This document shows positions 8,699 to 18,395 of a stretch of DNA of 64,000 nucleotides, piece after piece. How positions within the stretch are numbered: position 1 is the stretch's first letter; the number at the start of each line of letters is the position of its first letter. A model generated the notes under the pieces. The model was not told where the DNA came from, searched no databases, and saw nothing but the letters and a program-made list of their open reading frames with translations. The stretch is from an uncultured Paracoccus sp. (GTDB taxonomy: Bacteria > Pseudomonadota > Alphaproteobacteria > Rhodobacterales > Rhodobacteraceae), in NCBI RefSeq assembly GCF_947496875.1, contig NZ_CANMEH010000013.1, forward strand, positions 1 to 64,000. Direction: 5' to 3'. The translations under genes were made by a program, and so were the position numbers.

Positions 8699-9886
8699 AT
8701 GGCCGGAACACTGGCTCTGGCGGAGCCATTCAAGGTCGGGGTTTGTTATGATCTTAGCAAGGCCTATACTTTCGCCACGCCTCAGGTGTCGCAGGCGGCG
8801 ATGGATGTGGCGAAGCTGATCAACATGCAGGGTGGTATCGGTGGAGAGCCGGTAGAGGTTATCGTTCGTGATCACGGAAACGAGCCACAGCGCGGCATCG
8901 AGTGTTATTCCAGGCTGAGCCGGGAAGGGGTTTTCGTCTTCGACACGCTGTCGACGCCTGTATCTTTGGCGATCCTGCCACGCGCTATGGAAGATGGGCG
9001 GATTCTGATGCAGTCACTGGTGGGTCGGGGCGATGCGGTGGATGGAACCGTTTTCGAATGGGTCTATCCCGTCGGCCCGACATATTGGGGGCAGATGGCA
9101 AACGATATCAGATATATCAAACAGCTACATGACGACGATCTCTCGGACGTCAAGATCGGCTACATTTATTTCGACTACCCGTTCGGGCAGGAGCCGATCG
9201 AGATTCTGAAAACGCTGTCGCAGAAAGAGGGTTTCGAACTACTGCTTTACCCCGTGCCGCTGCCGGGCAGCGATCAATCCGGTGCATGGTCGAAGATGCG
9301 TCGTGACAATCCCGACCATGTGATCTCATGGATGCTTGGTGGTGCGCATGTCGTCGCTTCGAAGGAAATGCAACGCAATCGCATTCCGATGGACAAGTAT
9401 ATTTCCGTAAACTGGCTGAATGAAGTCGACATCGCCAATATTGGCGCCGAGGCCGCCACCGGGCTCAAGCGCGGCACAAATGTCGTGGGTGGTCAGGACG
9501 TGCCCCTGCGTCTGGAGATCATCAATAAACTTTATGACGAGGGAGAGGGCTCCGGTCCGCTCGTGAACACGCAGGACGTCTATTACAACACAGGTCTGGC
9601 GATGTATTCGATCATCTTCGAGGCTGCCCGCAGGGCCGCAGACCTGGAGGGGATGCCGATCACGGCGGAATCCTATAAAAAGGGCCTAGAGTCGCTGGAA
9701 AACTACGACGCCAACGGTCTGATGGCACCAATCACGGTCACAGCCGAGGATCACGGCGGCGGCGGCAAGACGCGTATCGAGATGTGGGATGGCGAAACCT
9801 GGGTTCCGCAGACTGACTGGATCGCGGCGTACGGAGAAGTTGTTTGGGACGTCGTTAGGGAAAGTTCTTCGAAGTACGGGGAATGA
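8699..9886 (+). CDS. Leu-type ABC substrate-binding protein 1, signal peptide disrupted
   Basis: A 395-residue periplasmic-binding-protein-fold protein (Peripla_BP_6/LivK-like) that would bind the substrate and deliver it to LivHM. The mature part from EPFKVGVCYDLSKAY onward is complete and closely resembles the next gene along its whole length, including YIYFDYPFGQEPIEILKTL and NGLMAPITVT. The natural start is at 8648, but a TAG at 8696 separates the signal peptide. The ATG right after the stop leaves only a short hydrophobic stretch (MAGTLALAEP), so export is doubtful. It may be a recent pseudogene, with the paralogue supplying function. Confidence 0.75.
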   Translation: MAGTLALAEPFKVGVCYDLSKAYTFATPQVSQAAMDVAKLINMQGGIGGEPVEVIVRDHGNEPQRGIECYSRLSREGVFVFDTLSTPVSLAILPRAMEDGRILMQSLVGRGDAVDGTVFEWVYPVGPTYWGQMANDIRYIKQLHDDDLSDVKIGYIYFDYPFGQEPIEILKTLSQKEGFELLLYPVPLPGSDQSGAWSKMRRDNPDHVISWMLGGAHVVASKEMQRNRIPMDKYISVNWLNEVDIANIGAEAATGLKRGTNVVGGQDVPLRLEIINKLYDEGEGSGPLVNTQDVYYNTGLAMYSIIFEAARRAADLEGMPITAESYKKGLESLENYDANGLMAPITVTAEDHGGGGKTRIEMWDGETWVPQTDWIAAYGEVVWDVVRESSSKYGE

Positions 9887-9972
9887 AGAATGGCAACTGA
9901 ACGCAAAATGCGTGGGGCTGAGAATCAGTATTGGAACTATGAGCCCTGCGTTCAACAACGGGAGAGAGAAAC

Positions 9973-11223
9973 ATGAAAACCAAACGGAAAGTATGGACTA
10001 TTGCCATCGCCGCTGCGTTGGCAACCAGCGGGGCGATGGCATCAGCTCAGGAAAATGAGCCGATCAAGTTCGGCCTCTGCTTTGACCTCAGCAAGTCATA
10101 CGCATTCATTACGCCACAGGTCGCACAGGCGGCCCAAGATCTTGCGATGTACACCAATGAAAACGGTGGCATCGAGGGGCACCCGGTTGAAATCATCGTG
10201 CGCGATCACGGCAATGAGCCGCAGCGGGGCGTGGAATGCTATGAGCAGCTGAAGCGTGAGGGCGTTTTTATCTACAACTTCCTGTCTACGCCGGTCACGA
10301 ACGCGGCTTTGCCGCGTGCCATGAAGGATGGCAACATTTTGATGCAATCTTTCGTCGGCCGTGGTGACGCAGTCGACGGCGAGGTTTTCGGATGGGTCTT
10401 CCCTGTCGGTCCGACCTATTGGCAGCAGGCGGCGAACGATGTTGCCTTCATCAAGGGCCAAATGGGGGGCGATCTGAGCGATGCCAAGATCGGCTTCATC
10501 TATCTGGACTATCCTTTCGGGCAGGAGCCGATCGAGATTCTTAAGACGCTTGCCGAGAAGGAAGGCTTCCAACTGGAGCTCTATCCGGTTCCGCTGCCGG
10601 GGTCGGATCAGTCCGGCGCATGGAGCAAGATTCGCCGAGACAAGCCTGACTATGTGATCAGCTGGCTATTGGCCGGTGGGCATGCTGTTGCGTCCAAGGA
10701 AATGCGTCGTAACGGTTTCCCAATCGACCGCTACTTGTCGGTGAACTGGATGAACGAGGTCGATATAAATAACATCGGCGCGGAAGAGGCAAAAGGTGTC
10801 TTGCGCGGGACTAACGTGGCCGGCGGGCAAGACGTGCCGATCGTCAAGACGATGCTCGACACCTACTATGCAAACGGAAAGGGAAGTGGGCCGGAAAGCC
10901 TGGTTCGTGACGTATACTACAATCTCGGCCTTGCGGTCTATACGACGGGTTTCGAAGCTGCTCGGCTTGCGATCCAGGAGAACGGTTGGCCGTTGACGCC
11001 CGAGAGCATGAAATCGGGCTACGAGGCGATAGAAAACTTCGACGCCAATGGCTTGATGGCCCCTGTGACCGTAACGCCCCAGGATCACGGTGGCGGTGGC
11101 AAGACACGCATTGAACAATGGGACGGGGCAAACTGGGTTCCTTTGACCGACTGGAGCGCGGACTACATCGATGTGGTGTGGGAAGTGATCAAGGAAAGCT
11201 CGGCGAAGTTCACTGTCGAATAG
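9973..11223 (+). CDS. Leu-type ABC substrate-binding protein 2
   Basis: A 416-residue periplasmic substrate-binding protein of the LivK/HAAT family. It has a clear Sec signal peptide of about 25 residues (Lys/Arg start, hydrophobic core AIAAALATSGAMA, cleavage near ASA). The mature sequence begins ENEPIKFGLCFDLSKSY. It is a tandem paralogue of the protein at 8699, probably by local duplication. The ATG at 9973 is preceded by GGGAGAGAG. A 9-bp-stem hairpin follows the stop. This is likely the working receptor of the transporter. Confidence 0.9.
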   Translation: MKTKRKVWTIAIAAALATSGAMASAQENEPIKFGLCFDLSKSYAFITPQVAQAAQDLAMYTNENGGIEGHPVEIIVRDHGNEPQRGVECYEQLKREGVFIYNFLSTPVTNAALPRAMKDGNILMQSFVGRGDAVDGEVFGWVFPVGPTYWQQAANDVAFIKGQMGGDLSDAKIGFIYLDYPFGQEPIEILKTLAEKEGFQLELYPVPLPGSDQSGAWSKIRRDKPDYVISWLLAGGHAVASKEMRRNGFPIDRYLSVNWMNEVDINNIGAEEAKGVLRGTNVAGGQDVPIVKTMLDTYYANGKGSGPESLVRDVYYNLGLAVYTTGFEAARLAIQENGWPLTPESMKSGYEAIENFDANGLMAPVTVTPQDHGGGGKTRIEQWDGANWVPLTDWSADYIDVVWEVIKESSAKFTVE

Positions 11224-11229
11224 ATGGCA

Positions 11230-11261
11230 GCTCCCCCGTGGCGATCATGTCGCGGGGGAGC
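11230..11261 (+). terminator. GC-rich hairpin after the binding-protein gene
   Basis: GCTCCCCCG (11230-11238) pairs perfectly with CGGGGGAGC (11253-11261) around a 14-nt loop, 7 bp after the binding-protein stop. There is no T-run, so it is more likely an mRNA 3'-end stabiliser or attenuator inside the operon than a full terminator. Confidence 0.55.
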
Positions 11262-11312
11262 AACAACCGCGTGTTCAAGTTAAAACGATGCTGGAGAAAC
11301 GAAGTGGAAACC

Positions 11313-12089
11313 ATGAGCCCGATCAAGCTTACAATTGAAGACGGAATCGCGACCGTCTGTATCAATCGGCCCGAACGCAAGAACGCGTTGTCTGTGGACG
11401 CAACGAACGGGCTGACAGATGCTTGGAAGAAAATCGGAGCGGATGACACCGTCCGCGTGGCGATACTTACCTCGACCGATTGCGGTGTCTTCAGTGCCGG
11501 GCTGGATTTGAAGGAAGCTTCGCAGATAGCGCGTGATGAAGGGGTCGATATTCTGACGAAAATGCGTGACCCGTTTCATGAAACCATGCGCGCCTGCAAG
11601 AAGCCGATCATCGCCGCGATGACCGGATCGCTGATGGCGGGGGGCATGATGCTGACCCTCAATTGCGACCTGCGCGTCGGCCTCAAGGGAACAAAGGTTG
11701 GTGTTACAGAGGTGAAGATTGGCCGGGGGTCGCCTTGGGCGGCGCCGGCGCTGTCGATGCTGCCGCAACCCATTCTCATGGAAATCCTTCTGACCGGCGA
11801 TCTGATGCCGATTGAGCGTCTGCATGATTACGGGTTCACCAATTATCTCGAGGATACGCCGGACGCGGTGCGCGCGCGGGCGTTGGATCTCGCCAAGCGG
11901 ATTGCCGGGGGCGCGCCGCTTTCCGTGATCGCCGCCAAAGGCGGCGTTCGCGCCACCATGGATCTGGGCTGCGCAGGCGGTCTGGAAGAAGGTAAGCGCC
12001 TGCACGAGGTCGTTTACGCCAGCAATGACGCAATCGAGGGCCCCAGAGCATTCGCCGAAAAGCGCGCCCCGGTGTGGACCGGAACCTGA
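11313..12089 (+). CDS. Enoyl-CoA hydratase/isomerase family protein
   Basis: A 258-residue crotonase-fold protein acting on CoA thioesters. The oxyanion-hole segments FSAGLDLKE (near 65) and GSLMAGGMM (near 108) are present. Of the two glutamates of classical enoyl-CoA hydratase, the first (in GGxCE) is Met here, while one like the second may be kept (VTEVKIG). It could be an isomerase or hydratase with altered chemistry. The ATG at 11313 is chosen by homology; an in-frame GTG at 11304 is better spaced from GGAG (11293). It follows the transporter block. Confidence 0.75.
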   Translation: MSPIKLTIEDGIATVCINRPERKNALSVDATNGLTDAWKKIGADDTVRVAILTSTDCGVFSAGLDLKEASQIARDEGVDILTKMRDPFHETMRACKKPIIAAMTGSLMAGGMMLTLNCDLRVGLKGTKVGVTEVKIGRGSPWAAPALSMLPQPILMEILLTGDLMPIERLHDYGFTNYLEDTPDAVRARALDLAKRIAGGAPLSVIAAKGGVRATMDLGCAGGLEEGKRLHEVVYASNDAIEGPRAFAEKRAPVWTGT

Positions 12090-12100
12090 AGGAGATTGGC

Positions 12101-12883
12101 ATGACCGAGTTGATGCGCCTAGACCGGGACGGCCCTATCGGCATCCTACGCTTTACCCAGCCCGGGAAACGTAACCCCTACAGCATCGGGTTTGTCGAGG
12201 ATCTCGTAGCATGCCTGCGGCAGGCGGAGCGGGACGACACGCTACGCGCAGTTGTCATGACCGGTGGCGATTATTTCAGCAGCGGTGGGGATCTGGTCGG
12301 CTTTCAGTCTGAGATTGCCAAAGGCGCGAGAGCCACATCGGAAATGGTGGACAAGGTTCATGATGGCGGGCGCGCCGCGTATCTCTTTCGGAAACCCCTG
12401 ATCTCCGCCGTCTGCGGTGTCGCCTTCGGTGCCGGCCTGAGCCTGGCCCTGTCGGCGGATATCGTCGTAGCGGCCGAAGATGCCCGGCTGTGCGAGGTTT
12501 TTGCCCGTGTCGGCGGCTGCCCTGACACCGGGTCGAGCTGGCTTCTTCAGCAACGCGCCGGCGCGGGCGTGGCGCGGACGCTTGTTCTCACGGGGCGCGA
12601 GATCGACGGGCGCACCGCCCGCGACCTGCGCGTCGTCGAGGAATGTGTGCCGGCCGGACAGGTCGAGGCCCGCGCGCTTGAGATCGCGCGCGAGATTGCA
12701 CAGCATCCGATGTTCGGCGTTCAAACCGCCAAGCGTGTGATGCGCGCGTCGGCGGAATGTAGTTATCTTGAGGCTCTGGACATCGAGCGTGACTGCCAAA
12801 GTGTTCTGCTGTGCGCGCATGACTTTCCCGAAGCTATGAACGCGTTTTCGGAGAAGCGCAAACCACAATTCACGGACCGATAA
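12101..12883 (+). CDS. Enoyl-CoA hydratase/isomerase family protein (PaaG-like)
   Basis: A 260-residue crotonase-fold enzyme. [10 protein letters not shown] gives the first oxyanion strand and [13 protein letters not shown] the second. Both classical hydratase glutamates are absent (Ser and Phe at the aligned places), but an Asp in [10 protein letters not shown] matches the catalytic Asp region of PaaG-type isomerases. Delta-isomerisation or a related step is therefore more likely than hydration. The ATG at 12101 is preceded by AAGGAG. It lies 11 bp after the previous crotonase, so the two are probably co-translated. Confidence 0.75.
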   Translation: MTELMRLDRDGPIGILRFTQPGKRNPYSIGFVEDLVACLRQAERDDTLRAVVMTGGDYFSSGGDLVGFQSEIAKGARATSEMVDKVHDGGRAAYLFRKPLISAVCGVAFGAGLSLALSADIVVAAEDARLCEVFARVGGCPDTGSSWLLQQRAGAGVARTLVLTGREIDGRTARDLRVVEECVPAGQVEARALEIAREIAQHPMFGVQTAKRVMRASAECSYLEALDIERDCQSVLLCAHDFPEAMNAFSEKRKPQFTDR

Positions 12884-12926
12884 GTCGGTCGAAACCATAT
12901 CGAAGAACTCAAGGGAGACCACGCCA

Positions 12927-13685
12927 ATGAAGGTACTCGTGCCTGTCAAACGTGTGATCGACTACAACGTGAAGGTTCGCGTCAAGGCGGACGGAAGCGG
13001 TGTCGATCTCGCCAATGTCAAAATGTCCATGAACCCTTTCGACGAGATCGCGGTGGAAGAGGCGATCCGGTTGAAGGAAGCGGGAAAGGCTGATGAGGTC
13101 GTGGTGGTTTCCATCGGCGTCAAGCAAGCGCAGGAAACCCTGCGGACCGCGCTGGCCATGGGCGCCGACCGCGCCATTCTGGTCGTGGCTACGGACGATG
13201 TTCACAACGACATCGAACCGCTGGCCGTGGCCAAGATCCTGAAAGCCGTCATCGCCGAGGAAAACCCCGGTCTGGTGATTGCGGGCAAACAGGCCATCGA
13301 CAATGACATGAACGCAACCGGTCAGATGCTGTCCGCTCTGCTGGGCTGGTCACAGGCGGCCTTCGCCTCGCATCTGGACATTCAGGGCGATCATGCGCTG
13401 GTCACGCGCGAAGTGGATGGCGGCCTGCAGACGATCAAGGTGAAACTGCCCACCATCGTCACCGCCGATCTGCGCCTGAACGAGCCGCGCTATGCATCGC
13501 TGCCGAACATCATGAAGGCCAAGAAAAAGCAACTCGATGAAAAGACCGCCGCCGATTACGGCGTCGATGTCACCCCGCGCCTGACTGTGGTCAAGACCAC
13601 GGAACCCGCAGCGCGCGCGGCAGGCATCAAGGTGGGCTCGGTCGATGAGCTTGTGGCGAAACTCAAGGAAGTGGGGGCTGTATAA
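12927..13685 (+). CDS. etfB: Electron transfer flavoprotein subunit beta
   Basis: A 252-residue EtfB. It begins with [20 protein letters not shown], contains the AMP/nucleotide-binding region, and ends with the usual recognition loop ending in [19 protein letters not shown]. With EtfA it accepts electrons from acyl-CoA dehydrogenases and passes them to ETF:ubiquinone oxidoreductase. It overlaps etfA by one base (TAATG). A dedicated ETF in this cluster is consistent with nine local acyl-CoA dehydrogenase genes. Confidence 0.95.
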   Translation: MKVLVPVKRVIDYNVKVRVKADGSGVDLANVKMSMNPFDEIAVEEAIRLKEAGKADEVVVVSIGVKQAQETLRTALAMGADRAILVVATDDVHNDIEPLAVAKILKAVIAEENPGLVIAGKQAIDNDMNATGQMLSALLGWSQAAFASHLDIQGDHALVTREVDGGLQTIKVKLPTIVTADLRLNEPRYASLPNIMKAKKKQLDEKTAADYGVDVTPRLTVVKTTEPAARAAGIKVGSVDELVAKLKEVGAV

Positions 13686-14614
13686 TGGCTGTTCTTCTGA
13701 TTGGTGAAGTAACCGACGGCACGCTGGCGCTGGACGCCACCGCCAAGGCCGTCACTGCGGCCAAGCAATTGGGCGAAGTGACCGTGCTCTGCACCGGCGC
13801 ATCGGCCAAGGCCGCCGCGGATGAGGCGGCCAAGATTGCAGGCGTCTCCAAGGTGCTTGTCGCCGAAGACGCGCTCTATGGGCACCGTCTGGCTGAACCC
13901 GTCGCCGCGCTGATCGCCAGCATGGCCTCGGAGTATTCGCATATCGTGGCCCCCTCCACGACGGATGCGAAAAACATCATGCCGCGCGTCGCCGCTCTGC
14001 TGGACGTGATGATCCTGTCCGATGTCGTGGGCGTGGTCGATGCAGACACGTTTGAGCGTCCGATCTATGCGGGCAACGCGATCCAGACCGTGAAATCTAC
14101 TGACAGCGTCAAGGTCATGACGATCCGCACCTCGACCTTCGATCTGGCCCCGATGGGCGGCTCTGCCTCGGTTGAGGCGATTGCCACGGGCGACAACCCC
14201 GGCCTGTCCGAATGGGTCGAAGACAAGGTGGCCGCCTCGGACCGCCCCGAACTGACCAGCGCAGGCGTGGTTGTGTCGGGCGGGCGCGGCGTCGGCTCGG
14301 AAGCTGACTTCGCCCTGATCGAGAAACTGGCCGACAAGCTGGGTGCCGCCGTCGGTGCATCCCGTGCCGCCGTTGACTCGGGCTACGCGCCCAACGACTG
14401 GCAGGTCGGACAGACAGGCAAGGTCGTGGCCCCCGATCTTTATGTCGCGGTCGGCATCTCGGGTGCGATCCAGCACCTTGCCGGCATGAAGGACAGCAAG
14501 ATCATCGTCGCCATCAACAAGGACGAAGAAGCCCCGATCTTCCAGGTTGCCGACTATGGCCTTGTCGCGGATCTTTTCACCGCGGTGCCGGAATTGATCG
14601 AGAAACTCAGTTGA
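13685..14614 (+). CDS. etfA: Electron transfer flavoprotein subunit alpha
   Basis: A 309-residue EtfA with the N-terminal ETF domain and the C-terminal FAD-binding domain. The FAD motifs [35 protein letters not shown] and [11 protein letters not shown] are all intact. It forms a heterodimer with EtfB. It starts within the etfB stop codon. A 183-bp gap follows, in which only a weak 5-bp inverted repeat (TCCGC/GCGGA, near 14640) was seen. Confidence 0.95.
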   Translation: MAVLLIGEVTDGTLALDATAKAVTAAKQLGEVTVLCTGASAKAAADEAAKIAGVSKVLVAEDALYGHRLAEPVAALIASMASEYSHIVAPSTTDAKNIMPRVAALLDVMILSDVVGVVDADTFERPIYAGNAIQTVKSTDSVKVMTIRTSTFDLAPMGGSASVEAIATGDNPGLSEWVEDKVAASDRPELTSAGVVVSGGRGVGSEADFALIEKLADKLGAAVGASRAAVDSGYAPNDWQVGQTGKVVAPDLYVAVGISGAIQHLAGMKDSKIIVAINKDEEAPIFQVADYGLVADLFTAVPELIEKLS

Positions 14615-14797
14615 TTCGGGGCGCACAGCGTTTGAAAGGTCCGCCTTGCGCGGAGCTTATCATGAACGGGAGCAACCAGTAGGGGAACCGGCTCTTGGGA
14701 GGATATTTGCTTAATCTGTTGAACCTGTTCCTCCTCATTTTCAAGACAAGACACCTGATAGATTTCAACAGATCAAGTCGCCTTTGTAGGAAAAAAC

Positions 14798-15954
14798 ATG
14801 TCTCTGATCAAGAACTCCCCAAACTGGGTTTCCGATGAACACAAGATGTTCGCGGAGAGTACCCGCAAACTTTTTGATGCCGAGATGGCGCCAAATGTCG
14901 ACAAATGGGCGTCACAAGGCATCGTCGACAGAGAGTTCTGGAAGGTCGTCGGCGAGCAGGGCGTCATGGGCGGATCCATTGCGGAGGAGTATGGTGGATT
15001 CGGGGGCGGTATTGGGTTTGACGCGATCACTGTCTATGAACAAGGGCGCACCGGAGATACCGGCTGGGGTTACGGCATCCAGAGCATCGTAATTCACTAT
15101 CTGAACACCTACGGCAGTGAAGGGCAAAAGAAAAAGTGGCTGCCGCGGTTGATTAGCGGCGAAAGCGTCGCCGCTATCGCCATGACAGAACCGGGCACCG
15201 GCTCGGACCTTCAGAGCGTTCAGACCTATGCAGAACGAGACGGCAATCACTACAAGATCAACGGGTCGAAGATTTTCATAACCAACGGTCATACCGCCGA
15301 CATAGTCGTAGTGGTGGCCAAGACGGACAGAAGCGCAGGGGCCAAGGGTGTGTCGCTGATCGTTCTGGAGGCCAAGGAAGCAGAAGGATTCCGGCGTGGG
15401 AGGAACCTAAAGAAGCTTGGCATGAAGGGCTCTGACACGGCCGAGCTGTTTTTTGAGGATGTCCGCGTGCCCACAGCCAACCTGCTAGGTACTGAGGAAG
15501 GGCAGGGGTTCTATCAGCTGATGAAGCAATTGCCCTGGGAGCGATTGATGTCGGAATCACCGCGCTTGGTTTCATCGACTTCGCGATCGATGAGACCGTA
15601 AAATACGTTCAGGATCGCAAGGCGTTCGGCAAGCGGATCATGGATTTCCAGAACACCCGGTTCAAACTGGCGGAATGCAAGACCAAAGCCGAACTGCTGC
15701 GTAGCTTCGTCAATGACGACATTGCCCGAATAGAGGCTGGCGAGCTTGATGCTGCCACCGCGTCAATGGCGAAATGGTGGGGCAGTCAGACGCAGAACGA
15801 AGTCATGCATGAATGTCTGCAACTGCATGGCGGATACGGTTACATGATGGAATTCCCGATCGCGCGTCTTTACGCCGACAGCCGGGTGCAGATGATCTAT
15901 GGCGGCACCAACGAAATCATGAACGAACTGATCGCTCGTTCGCTGGATGTCTGA
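14798..15954 (+). pseudogene. Acyl-CoA dehydrogenase, frameshifted
   Basis: Two frames together give one full-length (about 385 residue) acyl-CoA dehydrogenase. The first frame (14798-15601) encodes the start through QLMKQLPWERL and then runs into unrelated residues and a stop. The second frame, from about 15541, continues with VGITALGFIDFAIDETVKYV to SLDV at 15954. One missing base near 15549 explains this (expected ...TTG ATN GTC GGA ATC...). The C-terminal motif is MIYGGTNEI, with Gly at the usual Glu position, while the WERL glutamate is kept. It is a pseudogene or a sequencing error. Confidence 0.85.
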
Positions 15955-15969
15955 TCGGTCCGGGTGGGG

Positions 15970-17136
15970 TTACTCTTCGGCCGGGCCCAAGATCTCTTCG
16001 CTGTGCTCGCCCAACCGAGGGGCTGGTCGGTGGTCGTGTCGCGCCGGGGTTGCCGAAAATCGAACCGGCGGGCGTGTTGTCCAAATGGCACCTTCCGTTG
16101 GATGAGCAATCTGCTGAAAGAAACCGGTGGCGGCAAGATGGGGGTCGCTGGGCAGATCTGACAGGTTTCGGACTGGCATGGCGGGAATATCGGCCTGCTC
16201 CATCAGGGCAAGCCATTCTTTTGTGGTCCGTGTCAGCGCGAGCTGCGCCACCATATCGTAAACCGCGCCTATGTTGCGGCTGCGGGTGTCCATGTCGGTC
16301 ACCCACAAGTGGCCGAGCATGTCATCCCGCCCGACTGCCTTGAAAAAGCGTGCCCATTGTACGTTGGTGTAGGGCAGAATAGTGATAAACCCGTCCGAAG
16401 TCTGAACCGGGCGGCGATGAGGGACAAGCATGCGGGCATAGCCGAAATCTTGCGGGTTGTCCTCGAATGTGGCACCATCCATATGTTCGGTCAGCAGGAA
16501 CGACGTCAGCGTTTCAAACATCGGCACTTCGACATGCTGGGGCACGCCCGTGCGCTCACGATGGAACAAGGCGGCCATGACAGCATAGGCCGCAGTGACG
16601 CCGCCAAGCTTGTCGGCAAGGATCGTCGGGGCATAGGCCGGCGCAGCTTCGGGATCGCGCAATGATGCCAAGCTGGCCATCCCCGAGACCGATTGGACGA
16701 TGTCGTCGAAGGCAGGTTTGGCCGCATAGGGCCCGTCCTGCCCAAAGCCGGTGGCGGATACCGTAATCAGTTTCGGATTCTCGCGGCGCAACGTTTCGGG
16801 GTCAAGGGACAATCTGGCAAGCGCCGCGGGCCGGATGCTGGAGATCATCACATCGGCATCGGCCAGCAGCTTGCGCAGCCGATCGCGATCATTTGGCGTC
16901 TTGAGGTCTAGAATGACGCTGCGTTTGTTGCGGTTTGCACCCAGAAAGGCGGCACCCATCAGCTTGTTGCGGGACGGCTGGACCTGGCGCAAAAGATCTC
17001 CCTCGGGGCTTTCCACCTTGATCACATCGGCCCCCAGATCGCCCAGCATTTGCGTGGCCAAAGGCCCGAAAACCACAGAAGTAAGATCGACAATCTTCAC
17101 GCCATCAAGGATCGCGGGTTTCTGCGCAGCGGTCAT
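15970..17136 (-). CDS. CaiB/BaiF class III CoA-transferase
   Basis: A 388-residue class III CoA-transferase that moves CoA between acids as in formyl-CoA or carnitine CoA-transferases. The N-terminal GVKIVDLTSVVFGPLATQML, the CoA-binding DVIKVESPEGD and the catalytic Asp motif PAFDDIVQSVSG (Asp near 170) are present. It overlaps the upstream transferase gene by ATGA, so the two form a two-gene operon reading away from operator site 2. They may form a heteromeric enzyme or act on successive acids. Confidence 0.88.
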   Translation of the reverse strand: MTAAQKPAILDGVKIVDLTSVVFGPLATQMLGDLGADVIKVESPEGDLLRQVQPSRNKLMGAAFLGANRNKRSVILDLKTPNDRDRLRKLLADADVMISSIRPAALARLSLDPETLRRENPKLITVSATGFGQDGPYAAKPAFDDIVQSVSGMASLASLRDPEAAPAYAPTILADKLGGVTAAYAVMAALFHRERTGVPQHVEVPMFETLTSFLLTEHMDGATFEDNPQDFGYARMLVPHRRPVQTSDGFITILPYTNVQWARFFKAVGRDDMLGHLWVTDMDTRSRNIGAVYDMVAQLALTRTTKEWLALMEQADIPAMPVRNLSDLPSDPHLAATGFFQQIAHPTEGAIWTTRPPVRFSATPARHDHRPAPRLGEHSEEILGPAEE

Positions 17137-18299
17137 TTACGCGCGTATCCTGTTTTATGACGAGGGTCGAACTCGGTGCGGATGGCTTTGCCGTCTGCGT
17201 CGAAAGCCGGGCAAGGGCCAAGTGTCGTCTCTCCGACGCTGCGCCGGATCGGGGGCGCAGGGACGTTGATTTCGCCAGATGGCGTGCTGATGACGGACCG
17301 GTCGAGTTGGGGGTGGTCGGACAGGGACGCCACATCGTTCACCGCCCCGTATGCAATGCCCGCCGCGTCAAGCCGCTTTAGCATCCCGGCGCGGTCATGA
17401 GAGGCGAACACGGCCTTGATGAGCGCTTCGAGCGCGGGCTTGTTCAGCAGCCGCGTCGAGTTGTCGTGAAAACGTGGATCGGTTGCCAGGGCGGTATCCC
17501 CAAGGATGTTGTCGCAAAAGCTCACCCACTCACCGCTGTGCTGTACGGCTATCACGATAAGCTGGCCGTCCCTGCACTCATAGGCGCCGTAGGGGCAGAT
17601 CATCGTGTGGTTAAGACCGACGCGGGGCGTCGGTTTGGAAAGATAGTCGTGATAGAGCAGCGGAACCGACATCCAGTCGGCCATCACGTCGAACATGGCC
17701 ACCGAAACGCCGCTGCCTGTGCCGGAGCGCTCACGCCCGATCAGCGCTTCGCAGATCCCGGCATGAGCTGTCATGCCCGTGGCGATGTCGCAGACCGACA
17801 CGCCAACCCGCCCCGGACCGTCCGGCGTGCCGGTCACCGATGCCAGGCCGCTTTCGCATTGCACCAGAAGGTCATAAGCCTTGGCGTTGCGCATCGGGCC
17901 GTCTTCACCGTATCCGGTGATATCGCAGGTCACAAGCCGCGGGAACTTCTCTCGCAAGGTCGTCGAATCCAGACCCAGCTTTGCAAGGGCGCCCGGCAAA
18001 AGATTTTGGATGAACACATCCGCGTTTTCCAGCATTTTCAGCAGGATATCGCGATCTTCTGCTGCTTTGATGTCTAGTGCGACCGATTCCTTGCCCCGGT
18101 TCAGCCATGTAAAATAGGCGCTTTCGCCGTTGGCAACAGTATCATAGGCGCGCGCGAAATCGCCCACGCCCTTGCGTTCGACCTTGATCACCCGCGCACC
18201 GGCATCGGCAAGCCGCGAAGAGCAAAAAGGCGCCGCCACCGCCTGTTCGAGCGCGATGACGAGCTTGCCGGAAAGGGGCGCTGAATTTGAACTTGACAT
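17133..18299 (-). CDS. CaiB/BaiF class III CoA-transferase
   Basis: A 388-residue class III CoA-transferase, first gene of a two-gene leftward operon. ALEQAVAAPFCSSRLADAGA and RVIKVERKGVGDFAR form the CoA-binding N-terminal part. ITGYGEDGP and AYDLLVQCESGL carry the catalytic Asp. It is only moderately similar to its neighbour at 15970, so it is not a recent duplicate. The start at 18299 lies just downstream of a well-formed promoter (18334-18362) that contains operator site 2. Confidence 0.88.
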   Translation of the reverse strand: MSSSNSAPLSGKLVIALEQAVAAPFCSSRLADAGARVIKVERKGVGDFARAYDTVANGESAYFTWLNRGKESVALDIKAAEDRDILLKMLENADVFIQNLLPGALAKLGLDSTTLREKFPRLVTCDITGYGEDGPMRNAKAYDLLVQCESGLASVTGTPDGPGRVGVSVCDIATGMTAHAGICEALIGRERSGTGSGVSVAMFDVMADWMSVPLLYHDYLSKPTPRVGLNHTMICPYGAYECRDGQLIVIAVQHSGEWVSFCDNILGDTALATDPRFHDNSTRLLNKPALEALIKAVFASHDRAGMLKRLDAAGIAYGAVNDVASLSDHPQLDRSVISTPSGEINVPAPPIRRSVGETTLGPCPAFDADGKAIRTEFDPRHKTGYARK

Positions 18300-18333
18300 G
18301 GCGTTCTCTCACGTGATCCTAGGAGCGTGACAG

Positions 18334-18362
18334 AATCTAACAGATGTTAGAAACATTATCAA
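18334..18362 (-). promoter_or_regulatory. Promoter for the CoA-transferase pair
   Basis: Reading leftward: -35 TTGATA (18362-18357), 17-bp spacer, -10 TAGATT (18339-18334). The spacer and -10 are covered by operator site 2, which fits repression by steric blocking. The same layout is seen at 41415-41443 and 56410-56438. Confidence 0.6.
18336..18351 (+). promoter_or_regulatory. Palindromic operator site 2 (perfect)
   Basis: TCTAACAGATGTTAGA, a perfect palindrome with 7-bp arms. It is in the divergent region between the CoA-transferase pair (left) and the DUF35 operon (right), so one bound repressor could control both. Confidence 0.85.
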
Positions 18363-18395
18363 TACGATTAACCAGGAATGGGCCATTTGAGGAGA

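Noticed and set aside
11230..11261. Full Rho-independent terminator after the second binding protein
   Set aside because: The hairpin lacks a T-run and the operon seems to go on; listed only as a hairpin.
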